A model generated the notes under the pieces. The model ran no database searches and had not been told where the DNA came from. It saw only the letters and a program-made list of their open reading frames with translations. From the NCBI GenBank assembly GCA_045631075.1, contig JAZQUC010000237.1, forward strand, positions 1 through 5,692: DNA of 5,692 nucleotides, written 5' to 3'. The stretch comes from Fimenecus sp045631075. Lineage in GTDB: Bacteria > Bacillota > Clostridia > Oscillospirales > Acutalibacteraceae. Shown in pieces: positions 1 through 4,803 of the stretch. The position numbers were made by a program, and so were the translations under genes. Every line of letters starts with the position of its first letter. Positions within the stretch are counted from its first letter, which is position 1.

Positions 1-559
1 GTTTTTCCGTAGTAAAGGATTTAGATATCTACAATTTATCCCTTGTCTTCGTCCTTTTGATGACAAAAGTGAAAGTGAGCTCTATATGACCACCGAGCAA
101 TATTCCAACTATCTTATAAAGGGATTTAACTATTATGTAAAAGACTATGTGCGTGGGCAATATACAAGCATCCGCTATTTTGATAATTTAGTGCATCTTT
201 TTCTTGGCAACAAAACCGAGCAATGTGGAATGTGTGGACATTGTATGCATCAGTTTGTTGCTGAGGGTAACGGGAATATTTATCCTTGTGACTTTTACTG
301 TACTGACGAATGGCTATTAGGTAACATTAACCACGAGAACGAAAACTTCGATACATTAGCTCATTGTGACAAGGCTATTGAATTTTTAAGAGAAAGTCTT
401 AAAGTGCCTGAAAAGTGCAAACAGTGTAAGTTTTATCCAGTTTGTCGTGCAGGTGGATGCAAACGCACAAGAGCAGACAGAGATTACTGTGAAAGCTATA
501 AAAAATTCTTCTCATCCTGCCTGCCACTTTTCAGAGCGTTCATAAATGAGAAGAAATAA
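1..559 (+). CDS. Anaerobic sulfatase-maturating enzyme-like radical SAM/SPASM protein, C-terminal part (5' end outside window)
   Basis: The frame is open from base 2, so the gene enters from the left; 185 residues are visible, about half of a normal 370-400 residue anSME. The visible start reads RYLQFIPCLRP, which matches the end of the radical SAM core in this family. A SPASM domain follows, carrying the cysteines for two auxiliary 4Fe-4S clusters: CGMCGHC (residues 75-81), PCDFYC (95-100) before a WLLGNI motif, then CKQC (139-142), VCRAGGCKRTR (147-157) and YCESYKKFF (162-170). Enzymes of this family oxidise an active-site Cys or Ser of a sulfatase to formylglycine in the cytoplasm under anaerobic conditions. 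The N-terminal CxxxCxxC SAM-binding motif lies outside the window, and no sulfatase gene is visible. The last cysteine pair is spaced C-x4-C, where I recall C-x3-C as usual. A SPASM maturase of another peptide is possible but less likely. A hairpin terminator follows 45 bases downstream. Confidence 0.85.
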   Translation, partial: FFRSKGFRYLQFIPCLRPFDDKSESELYMTTEQYSNYLIKGFNYYVKDYVRGQYTSIRYFDNLVHLFLGNKTEQCGMCGHCMHQFVAEGNGNIYPCDFYCTDEWLLGNINHENENFDTLAHCDKAIEFLRESLKVPEKCKQCKFYPVCRAGGCKRTRADRDYCESYKKFFSSCLPLFRAFINEKK

Positions 560-600
560 TATCAAATTATAAAATTACCATTTATACATCATTAAAACTT

Positions 601-624
601 GTAGGGGCGATTCACGAATCGCCC
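601..624 (+). repeat. 24-base hairpin repeat, left copy
   Basis: Bases 601-624 (GTAGGGG, then a self-complementary core, ending GCCC) are an exact reverse complement of 1480-1503. The pair brackets the XRE-type regulator gene. Short GTAGGGG-type hairpins like this are, to my recollection, dispersed in many copies in gut Clostridia, so this may be a REP- or MITE-like sequence adopted here as a terminator. Confidence 0.75.
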
Positions 625-629
625 TTTTT
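605..629 (+). terminator. Intrinsic terminator of the radical SAM gene, formed by a repeat copy
   Basis: GGGCGATTC (605-613) and GAATCGCCC (616-624) are perfect reverse complements, giving about 8 usable base pairs with a CACG loop. They are followed directly by TTTTT (625-629). It lies 45 bases after the stop codon at 557-559. The hairpin is also one copy of an inverted repeat whose partner lies beyond the next gene. Confidence 0.8.
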
Positions 630-649
630 AAATATTAAACCATTAAATT

Positions 650-662
650 CTACTATTAGTGG
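650..662. promoter_or_regulatory. Possible operator palindrome upstream of the XRE gene
   Basis: ACTATTAGT (652-660) is a perfect inverted repeat around one central base, and the symmetry extends to 650/662 with one mismatch. It lies just upstream of the candidate promoter of the regulator gene, where an autoregulatory XRE protein would be expected to bind. Short AT-rich palindromes also occur by chance, so this is only a candidate site. Confidence 0.25.
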
Positions 663-663
663 A

Positions 664-692
664 GTGCTATTTTTCATTTTATTTGTTACAAT
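664..692 (+). promoter_or_regulatory. Candidate promoter of the XRE regulator
   Basis: TACAAT at 687-692 is a good -10 hexamer. The hexamer 17 bases upstream (GTGCTA, 664-669) matches TTGACA at only three positions, so the -35 is weak. Transcription would start near 699, leaving a short leader that still contains the AAGGAG at 701-706. A weak basal promoter would suit a regulator. Confidence 0.4.
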
Positions 693-700
693 ATAAATGA

Positions 701-706
701 AAGGAG
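701..706 (+). promoter_or_regulatory. Ribosome binding site deciding the XRE start
   Basis: AAGGAG ends 8 bases before the ATG at 715. The alternative in-frame ATG at 697 lies upstream of this site and has no Shine-Dalgarno sequence of its own, so 715 is the likely start. Confidence 0.75.
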
Positions 707-714
707 ATGTTGTG

Positions 715-1473
715 ATGGATAACAAAAAGACAGGAATGTTTATTGCACAATGTCGCAAATCCATAAACATAAGTCAAAAACAACTTGCAGAAAAACTCAA
801 CGTAACTGATAAGGCTGTTTCAAAATGGGAAACAGGTAATGGTGCACCTGATATATCTATATTGACGAAACTTGCCAGTGAGTTGAATGTTTCAGTTGTC
901 GAATTGCTCGACGGTGAATACGCAAAAGAAACTAATAAAAACCAACAGACAGAAAAAGTGGTCGTTGAAGCCTTGAAAAAAGCAAAAAAAGAAAGAGTAA
1001 AAACTGCTATTTCTATTTTTGTCTCATTAGCAATCTTGTTCACTCTTATAAATGTTGTTATCTATGGCTATTGGGGAAGAAGACATAAGGTTTTATATAA
1101 TGTGGATTCTGTGTATGTTTTTCAACAAGATGATAACTCTGATATGTATGATATATATTATAACTGTTCTGTAAATAATTGGTGGTTTGATTTTAATGAA
1201 TATACATACAAATTAGTTGATGCTCTCGGTGGCTCACTAGGTTCTTGGCATTTTAGAACTGAAACAGAGTTATTTACATCAGATAATATTAACAAAACAA
1301 TTTTTGTAATTCATGTAGAGTTCGATTCATCTACTGTTGACGACCCTGCTACGACTATTGAAGAAATTATAAAAATGGCAAGATTTGATGCTTATGACAT
1401 AAATGGTCAGCAAGATGTCAGAGCAAGTTTGTATATAGAAGATTATAAAGATATAAAGATTATTATGCTATAA
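715..1473 (+). CDS. Membrane-anchored XRE-family transcriptional regulator
   Basis: This 252-residue protein begins with a Cro/C1 (XRE)-type helix-turn-helix domain at about residues 6-66, with the typical run SQKQLAEKLNVTDKAVSKWE (20-39) and a PDISILTKLASELNVSVVELLDGE tail spanning 45-68. A charged linker rich in Lys (KKAKKERVK, 88-96) leads into one strongly hydrophobic segment at about 97-119. The remaining 130 or so residues are Tyr/Trp/Asp-rich and match no domain I recognise. By the positive-inside rule the DNA-binding domain is cytoplasmic and the C-terminus outside, so this may be a one-component membrane regulator that senses an extracytoplasmic signal and acts directly on DNA; its ligand and targets are unknown. 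The start at 715 is preferred over an in-frame ATG at 697 because AAGGAG (701-706) sits 8 bases before it and lies downstream of 697. The gene stands alone on its strand and is bracketed by inverted hairpin repeats. Confidence 0.85.
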   Translation: MDNKKTGMFIAQCRKSINISQKQLAEKLNVTDKAVSKWETGNGAPDISILTKLASELNVSVVELLDGEYAKETNKNQQTEKVVVEALKKAKKERVKTAISIFVSLAILFTLINVVIYGYWGRRHKVLYNVDSVYVFQQDDNSDMYDIYYNCSVNNWWFDFNEYTYKLVDALGGSLGSWHFRTETELFTSDNINKTIFVIHVEFDSSTVDDPATTIEEIIKMARFDAYDINGQQDVRASLYIEDYKDIKIIML

Positions 1474-1479
1474 AAGAAC

Positions 1480-1503
1480 GGGCGATTCGTGAATCGCCCC
1501 TAC
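1480..1503 (-). repeat. 24-base hairpin repeat, right (inverted) copy
   Basis: This is an exact reverse complement of 601-624 and begins 7 bases after the stop codon of the XRE gene. The core (1480-1499) is self-complementary and can form a hairpin in either transcript. On the + strand it is followed by CTACC rather than a T run, so it would be a poor intrinsic terminator for the XRE gene; on the - strand it is followed by GTTCTTTTA. Confidence 0.75.
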
Positions 1504-1549
1504 CTTTCAAGCATATTAGTTTAATTATATAATCGCAACGCAGTTACGA

Positions 1550-1582
1550 CATTTTCCATTTTCCACTTTGCATTTTACATTT
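1550..1582. repeat. Degenerate short tandem motif (CATTTTCCA-like)
   Basis: About four imperfect units of the type CATTTTCCA / ATTTTCCA / CTTTGCA / TTTTACA run through this stretch between the XRE gene and the symporter terminator. The reverse complement reads as A-rich AAATG-type units. I see no coding potential. Similar low-complexity strings are, to my recollection, common in intergenic regions of gut Clostridia, and nothing here shows a function. Confidence 0.4.
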
Positions 1583-1584
1583 AA

Positions 1585-1619
1585 AAACATCCCATCGTTC
1601 CTTGAACAATGGGATGTTT
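1585..1619 (-). terminator. Terminator of the AGCS symporter gene
   Basis: AAACATCCCAT (1585-1595) and ATGGGATGTTT (1609-1619) form an 11-bp stem. An inner GTTC/GAAC helix (1597-1600 with 1604-1607) gives a long hairpin closed by three loop bases. Read on the - strand it starts 8 bases after the symporter stop codon, and its 3' arm runs into TTTTTAA. A weaker T-rich run on the other side could allow some termination of + strand transcripts too. Confidence 0.85.
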
Positions 1620-1627
1620 AATTTTAT

Positions 1628-3040
1628 TTACTTTTCAGCTTTTCTTTTATCGAAAAATTTCTTTGTTTCTTTTGCAACCACACCTGAAAGTGCAAAGAGT
1701 GCAATCATATTTGGAATTGCCATAAGACCGTTGAAGATATCAGCAATTGTCCATACTGCTTTAATTGTCATATAAGGGCCAATAAACACAGCAAGGATAT
1801 AGAGATATCTGAATACCTTTACAGCTTTTTTATTGCCTTTTGTAAGGTATTTAATACAGCTTTCTGAATAGTAATCCCAACCAAGAATTGTAGTAAATGC
1901 AAAGAATACAAGACAAATCATAAGGATGAATGATGTAACTCTTTCAGGTAAGAATGCAATGCCTTCACCAAATGCATATGATGTAACACCTACACCTTCA
2001 AGCCCTTCTACCTTCCATGCACCTGTAATGATGATTGAAAGACCTGTCATTGTACAGATTACAATTGTATCAAGGAATGTTCCAGTCATTGTAACAAGAC
2101 CTTGTCTTACTGCAGAATTTGTTCTTGCAGCTGCAGATGCAATTGGTGCTGAACCAAGACCTGATTCATTTGAGAAAATACCACGAGCAACACCCTTTTG
2201 CATTGCAATAAACATTGTACCAACAACACCACCAGTTACTGCAGATGGATTAAATGCACCCTTAACAACAAGCTCAACTGCTGCTGGAATCTTATCGAGA
2301 TTAGTGAAGATAAGAATGAGTGCAAATACAATATATGCAATTGCCATAAATGGAACAACAACTGTTGCAACCTTTGAAATTCTCTGGATGCCACCGATAA
2401 CAACAAGACCTACACAAACAGCAAGAAACACTGATGCGATTACAACTGACCATGAGTATTCACCGATATGTGGAATAGTAACAGTATTTGCGTTATTTGC
2501 ATCAAAGAATGAGTTAATTGCTGATGAAATACCATTTACCTGTGTAAATGTACCAATACCCATAAGACCAGCACATACTCCAAAGAACGCGAATGCCTTA
2601 GCAAGCCATTTCCAATTCTTTCCCATACCTTTTTCGATATAGTAGAAAGGTCCACCCCATGTGTGGCCATCTTCGTCAGTAACACGATACTTTACAGCAA
2701 GAAGACCTTCAGCATATTTTGTAGCCATACCAAGGAATGCAGCAACAAGCATCCAGAAAAGAGCACCAGGACCACCTGCGCAGATTGCAGTAGCGACACC
2801 GACAATGTTACCTGTACCAATTGTAGCAGAAAGGGCTGTGCACAATGCACCGAATGATGAAACATCACCCTGTCCACCTTCTTCTTCCTGTACCATCCAT
2901 TTAAGTGCCAATGGCAAGTGAAAAACTTGTACAAGCTTTGTTCTGAAGGTAAGTAAAAGGCCACCTACCATAATAAGCACCATAAGTGGTACACCCCACA
3001 CAAAGTCGTCAATTGCGACTAAAATGTCATTAAAATTCAT
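1628..3040 (-). CDS. Sodium:alanine/glycine symporter, AGCS family
   Basis: A 470-residue polytopic membrane protein of the alanine-or-glycine:cation symporter family, full length for the family. It imports alanine or glycine across the cytoplasmic membrane, driven by sodium (or proton) entry. Family motifs include TIGTGNIVGVATAICAGGPG (73-92), the MATKYAEGLLAVKYR run (105-119), GGPFYYIEKGMG (129-140), FSNESGLGSAPIASAAAR (289-306) and GWDYYSESCIKYL (387-399); about ten or eleven hydrophobic helices are evident and the tail is Lys-rich and cytoplasmic. The start at 3040 is chosen because AAAAGGAG (3055-3048) lies 7 bases upstream. An ATG at 3046 is too close to that site, and one at 3070 falls inside the leader terminator. 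A glycine riboswitch and terminator in the leader indicate glycine-responsive control and point to glycine as a physiological substrate. Substrate preference between alanine and glycine cannot be read from the sequence with certainty. Confidence 0.95.
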   Translation of the reverse strand: MNFNDILVAIDDFVWGVPLMVLIMVGGLLLTFRTKLVQVFHLPLALKWMVQEEEGGQGDVSSFGALCTALSATIGTGNIVGVATAICAGGPGALFWMLVAAFLGMATKYAEGLLAVKYRVTDEDGHTWGGPFYYIEKGMGKNWKWLAKAFAFFGVCAGLMGIGTFTQVNGISSAINSFFDANNANTVTIPHIGEYSWSVVIASVFLAVCVGLVVIGGIQRISKVATVVVPFMAIAYIVFALILIFTNLDKIPAAVELVVKGAFNPSAVTGGVVGTMFIAMQKGVARGIFSNESGLGSAPIASAAARTNSAVRQGLVTMTGTFLDTIVICTMTGLSIIITGAWKVEGLEGVGVTSYAFGEGIAFLPERVTSFILMICLVFFAFTTILGWDYYSESCIKYLTKGNKKAVKVFRYLYILAVFIGPYMTIKAVWTIADIFNGLMAIPNMIALFALSGVVAKETKKFFDKRKAEK

Positions 3041-3047
3041 TTCCATT

Positions 3048-3055
3048 CTCCTTTT
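3048..3055 (-). promoter_or_regulatory. Ribosome binding site of the AGCS gene
   Basis: Read on the - strand this is AAAAGGAG, 7 bases before the ATG at 3040. It lies just beyond the leader terminator, so it is transcribed only when the terminator is bypassed. Confidence 0.8.
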
Positions 3056-3061
3056 CTTTCC

Positions 3062-3101
3062 GAAAAACAAAGGACCGAATGCACAAAATACACTCAGTCC
3101 T
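3062..3101 (-). terminator. Riboswitch-controlled terminator in the AGCS leader
   Basis: On the - strand the arm AGGACTGAGTG (3101-3091) pairs at all 11 positions, two of them G-U, with CATTCGGTCCT (3081-3071). The loop has 9 bases and the stem is followed by TTGTTTTTC. It stands between the glycine aptamer and the symporter start. Its 3' arm (3079-3068) is complementary at 11 of 12 positions to the 3' end of the aptamer (3134-3123), which provides a competing antiterminator. Confidence 0.8.
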
Positions 3102-3120
3102 AAAAACTCTTAAAAAAGAA

Positions 3121-3200
3121 ATTTCCGTCCTTTGACCTGAGAGATTAGCATTTTTTGCCTTGCACCTTCGGTATCCACATACTGTGGAATTCTCCGGAAT
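3121..3200 (-). promoter_or_regulatory. Glycine riboswitch, single aptamer (Rfam Glycine class)
   Basis: Read on the - strand this leader shows the conserved glycine aptamer elements in order: TTCCGGAGAA (3199-3190), a small hairpin CCACA-GTA-TGTGG, the core ACCGAAGGTGCAAGGC, then AATCTCTCAGGTCAAAGGAC ahead of CGGAA (3127-3123). Helix P1 forms between TTCCG (3199-3195) and CGGAA (3127-3123), and GAGA pairs with TCTC inside it. The family binds glycine and regulates glycine cleavage or amino-acid transport genes; its place before an AGCS symporter is a known arrangement. Only one aptamer is seen; no second conserved core lies up- or downstream. The competing terminator/antiterminator pairing downstream predicts OFF control by glycine. 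Confidence 0.92.
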
Positions 3201-3268
3201 ACCGTCAACAGACAGTCAGGTTACCCTTTCAATCTGCATCATTCGGTATATATTAAATTTACTGGTTT

Positions 3269-3297
3269 ATTGTAATACCAAATTAAAGCGTTGTCAA
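3269..3297 (-). promoter_or_regulatory. Sigma-A type promoter of the glycine riboswitch-AGCS transcript
   Basis: On the - strand a perfect -35 TTGACA (3297-3292) is separated by exactly 17 bases from the -10 TACAAT (3274-3269). Transcription should begin near 3262, giving a leader of about 220 bases that contains the aptamer, the terminator and the ribosome binding site. The -35 lies only 18 bases past the stop codon of the upstream gene. Confidence 0.8.
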
Positions 3298-3314
3298 GAT
3301 AAAACTTCATTTTT

Positions 3315-3740
3315 TTATGATAAAATATAAGAAAGTGCCATTATAAGTGTTTCATCGGCACCTTCACTTTTCAAAAGCATTATAAGTCCCAATAATAAAG
3401 CTCTATCAGGTTCATTAAAAAGATTCTCTATGTTATTCTTTTTAGTTTTCTCTATGGGTCTTACACTTTCTTTTTTCTTTTCATTTTGATTTTCTTCTGC
3501 TTCTTTGAAAAATTCCTTGAAGCTCGGATAATGATTATTTTGTGGGAAATTAGGTGGCATATTTGTCACCTTTGCCGTTATCGTTGCAGAAGAATTATTA
3601 AAGTCACTTTTAACTGGAGTAAGGTCAAACTCTTTTCTTGCCGACTGAGTTATAATGTCAGAATTTCGTTTCATTTCCTTGACTCTTTCCATTGCCTTTT
3701 GTTGCATTTTCTGTATTTCCGAGTATGAATAACTACTCAT
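3315..3740 (-). CDS. Uncharacterised protein, third gene of a small overlapping cluster
   Basis: I do not recognise a named family. The 141-residue product has no signal peptide. An N-terminal amphipathic helix rich in Gln, Lys and Met (about residues 6-30) is followed by a polar, Asn/Lys/Glu-rich and probably disordered middle (about 40-110). The C-terminus is compact and hydrophobic (RALLLGLIMLLKSEGADETL at 113-132, then IMALSYILS). Such Leu-rich tails occur, to my recollection, in uncharacterised clostridial proteins; I cannot name one. The start is uncertain: ATG at 3740 has GAGAGG (3758-3753) 12 bases upstream, whereas a TTG at 3746 has it at 6 bases and overlaps the previous stop as TTGA; the two differ by two residues. 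It is probably co-translated with the gene upstream. No hairpin terminator follows its stop codon. Confidence 0.7.
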   Translation of the reverse strand: MSSYSYSEIQKMQQKAMERVKEMKRNSDIITQSARKEFDLTPVKSDFNNSSATITAKVTNMPPNFPQNNHYPSFKEFFKEAEENQNEKKKESVRPIEKTKKNNIENLFNEPDRALLLGLIMLLKSEGADETLIMALSYILS

Positions 3741-3742
3741 AA

Positions 3743-4072
3743 TCAAAACATTCCTCTCAACAGAGGCAAAACCTCCATAAGTTGTAAAAATTTGACCGCC
3801 TCGTCAGCCCTTCGTTTTCTTTCATCACTTAGCATTGGTTTTAAATCCTGAATTAACCTTGTACGATAATCTTCTTTATTAAAACTTCCCATAAAACTCA
3901 TTATTTTTTTCATCATTTCCCCATCTATGGGAAAATCAGGCTTTTGTTCCGCTTTTTTGGGGATTTCTTGTGGTTGAGTATTGCCGTTTTCAGTCAATGA
4001 CTGGGCAATACTCTTTATTTTAGCCATATCCTCATCATTTATTGACGACAACAGATTTTCAATATCAATCAT
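3743..4072 (-). CDS. Uncharacterised helical protein, second gene of the overlapping cluster
   Basis: The 109-residue product is predicted to be largely helical, cytoplasmic and highly charged, with no membrane segment or signal peptide. Three parts can be seen: an N-terminal helix (about 2-27), a Pro/Gln/Lys linker (about 28-50), and a C-terminal module (about 51-109) with the run DLKPMLSDERKRRADEAVKF (76-95) followed by LQLMEVLPLLRG. This LKPxLSxERxxRxDxA pattern looks conserved in type, and I associate it with unnamed clostridial proteins, but I assign no function. Its start is well fixed: GGAGG (4083-4079) lies 6 bases before the ATG. That start overlaps the stop of the upstream gene by 8 bases, a typical sign of translational coupling, and its own stop abuts the next gene. 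Confidence 0.75.
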   Translation of the reverse strand: MIDIENLLSSINDEDMAKIKSIAQSLTENGNTQPQEIPKKAEQKPDFPIDGEMMKKIMSFMGSFNKEDYRTRLIQDLKPMLSDERKRRADEAVKFLQLMEVLPLLRGMF

Positions 4073-4277
4073 TCTTATCCTCCGTAAATTTCTTCAGCAG
4101 TTCCTGTGCTTTAGGTGTAGAAAGCAACTTTTTCAATGTTTCTTTATCGCTTAAAATCTCTTTCAATTTCTTATTCTGATTTGGTGTAAGATTATTCATA
4201 ATGTAATCCTGTGCTTCTTCATCTGATTTTTTTGATTTTATACCTTTGATTATTTCATCAAAATTATTATTACTCAT
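4065..4277 (-). CDS. Small uncharacterised protein, first gene of the overlapping cluster
   Basis: A 70-residue Lys/Glu/Asn-rich, soluble, mostly helical protein. The distinctive part is LTPNQNKKLKEILSDKETLK (30-49), followed by KLLSTPKAQELLKKF (50-64); the repeated LL-STPKAQ-LLKK shape suggests a compact helical bundle. I cannot assign a function. The start at 4277 is preferred over an in-frame ATG at 4292 because GGTGG (4287-4283) sits 5 bases upstream, while 4292 has no ribosome binding site and lies close to the likely -10 element. It overlaps the next gene by 8 bases and heads a three-gene unit, which argues for a shared process or complex among the three products. Confidence 0.7.
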   Translation of the reverse strand: MSNNNFDEIIKGIKSKKSDEEAQDYIMNNLTPNQNKKLKEILSDKETLKKLLSTPKAQELLKKFTEDKND

Positions 4278-4305
4278 TGAAACCACCACCATAATATTAT
4301 ATAAT
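4277..4305 (+). promoter_or_regulatory. Promoter of the phosphodiesterase gene
   Basis: TTGAAA (4277-4282), a 17-base spacer and a perfect TATAAT (4300-4305) form a near-consensus sigma-A promoter, with transcription expected from about 4312. The -35 overlaps the start codon of the divergent small gene, so the two expression signals are interleaved. Confidence 0.75.
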
Positions 4306-4310
4306 ACTAT
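4291..4310. promoter_or_regulatory. Near-palindromic divergent promoter core
   Basis: The 20 bases are symmetric around 4300/4301 with nine of ten positions matching. TATAAT is readable on both strands (4300-4305 on +, 4301-4296 on -). The + strand element has a good -35; the - strand element, which would serve the three-gene cluster, has no recognisable -35 at 16-18 bases. The two -10 elements overlap, so they could compete for polymerase, or the palindrome could be an operator. Confidence 0.45.
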
Positions 4311-4335
4311 TATGCTAAGAAGGTTGGTGATATGA

Positions 4336-4797
4336 TTGAGAATACTTGTTTTTTCCGACTCTCACGGAGATGTTTACACAATGAAAAAAGCCATTGAAGC
4401 ACAACCAACGGCTGAAGCAGTAATCTTTTTAGGTGACGGATATGCAGATTTTGAAAAGTGCAAACCACTTCTTAAAGATAAAAGAATTTATTGTGTAAAA
4501 GGAAATAATGACTTTTACTGTGACTATCCGAGAAATAGAATAATTGAAGAACCTGGGCTTAAAATATACGTTACTCACGGTCACTATGAATATGTAAAAA
4601 GCGGTCTTGCAGGTCTTATATCTATTGCAAAAAGAAATAATTGTAATTTAGCACTTTATGGACATACACATATTCAACAAGAAGATAATCAAATGGGTAT
4701 CAAATTTTTTAATCCAGGGTCAATACGAAACGACGAATATGGTGTTATTGACATTATTGACAATGGGTTTATATGTATCGGTATTAAATTGAGATAA
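4336..4797 (+). CDS. YfcE/MJ0936-type metallophosphodiesterase
   Basis: This 153-residue protein is the length of single-domain calcineurin-like phosphoesterases of the YfcE/MJ0936 type. It carries every metal-ligand motif in order: SDSHGD (7-12), LGDG (32-35), KGNND (55-59), THGH (80-83) and YGHTH (108-112), followed by NPGS (126-129). The family binds two divalent metal ions and hydrolyses phosphodiesters in the cytoplasm; the physiological substrate is usually unknown. The start is TTG at 4336: a stop codon (4333-4335) blocks extension, and the first in-frame ATG (4381) would delete the SDSHGD motif. GGTGAT (4326-4331) is the likely ribosome binding site. An out-of-frame ATG at 4332 opens a 21-codon reading frame over the start, so initiation may be weak. 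It is transcribed divergently from the three-gene cluster and ends at a bidirectional terminator. Confidence 0.9.
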   Translation: MRILVFSDSHGDVYTMKKAIEAQPTAEAVIFLGDGYADFEKCKPLLKDKRIYCVKGNNDFYCDYPRNRIIEEPGLKIYVTHGHYEYVKSGLAGLISIAKRNNCNLALYGHTHIQQEDNQMGIKFFNPGSIRNDEYGVIDIIDNGFICIGIKLR

Positions 4798-4803
4798 AAA
4801 TTG

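Noticed and set aside
774..1043. Open frame on the - strand within the XRE gene
   Set aside because: It is antisense to the conserved helix-turn-helix domain and has no recognisable protein motif or start signals.
601..1503. A complete transposon or insertion sequence
   Set aside because: The inverted repeats are present, but the only enclosed gene is a regulator. No transposase is seen, and the possible target duplication is just CTT, which is easily a chance match.
1550..1582. CRISPR array or regular tandem repeat
   Set aside because: The units are 7-9 bases, degenerate and without spacers.
1926..2921. Long open frames on the + strand (1926-2642 and 2661-2921)
   Set aside because: They lie wholly inside the symporter gene on the opposite strand. 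The translations are Thr/Pro/Ala-rich without family motifs and no ribosome binding site precedes them.
2692..2964. Second - strand open frame inside the symporter gene
   Set aside because: It is out of frame with the clearly conserved AGCS sequence (GGPGALFWM and neighbours), so it is a shadow frame.
3041..3070. Upstream start of the symporter at 3070
   Set aside because: That start lies inside the leader terminator, has no ribosome binding site, and would place the AAAAGGAG motif within the coding region.
3201..3262. A second (tandem) glycine aptamer upstream of the first
   Set aside because: The leader between the transcription start and the aptamer is about 60 bases and lacks the ACCGAAGG and CTCTCAGG cores, so only a single aptamer is supported.
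3486..3728. + strand open frame opposite the third cluster gene
   Set aside because: It is Phe/Cys/Arg-rich, has no ribosome binding site and lies opposite a gene that fits its operon by overlap; it is probably a shadow of an AT-rich sequence.
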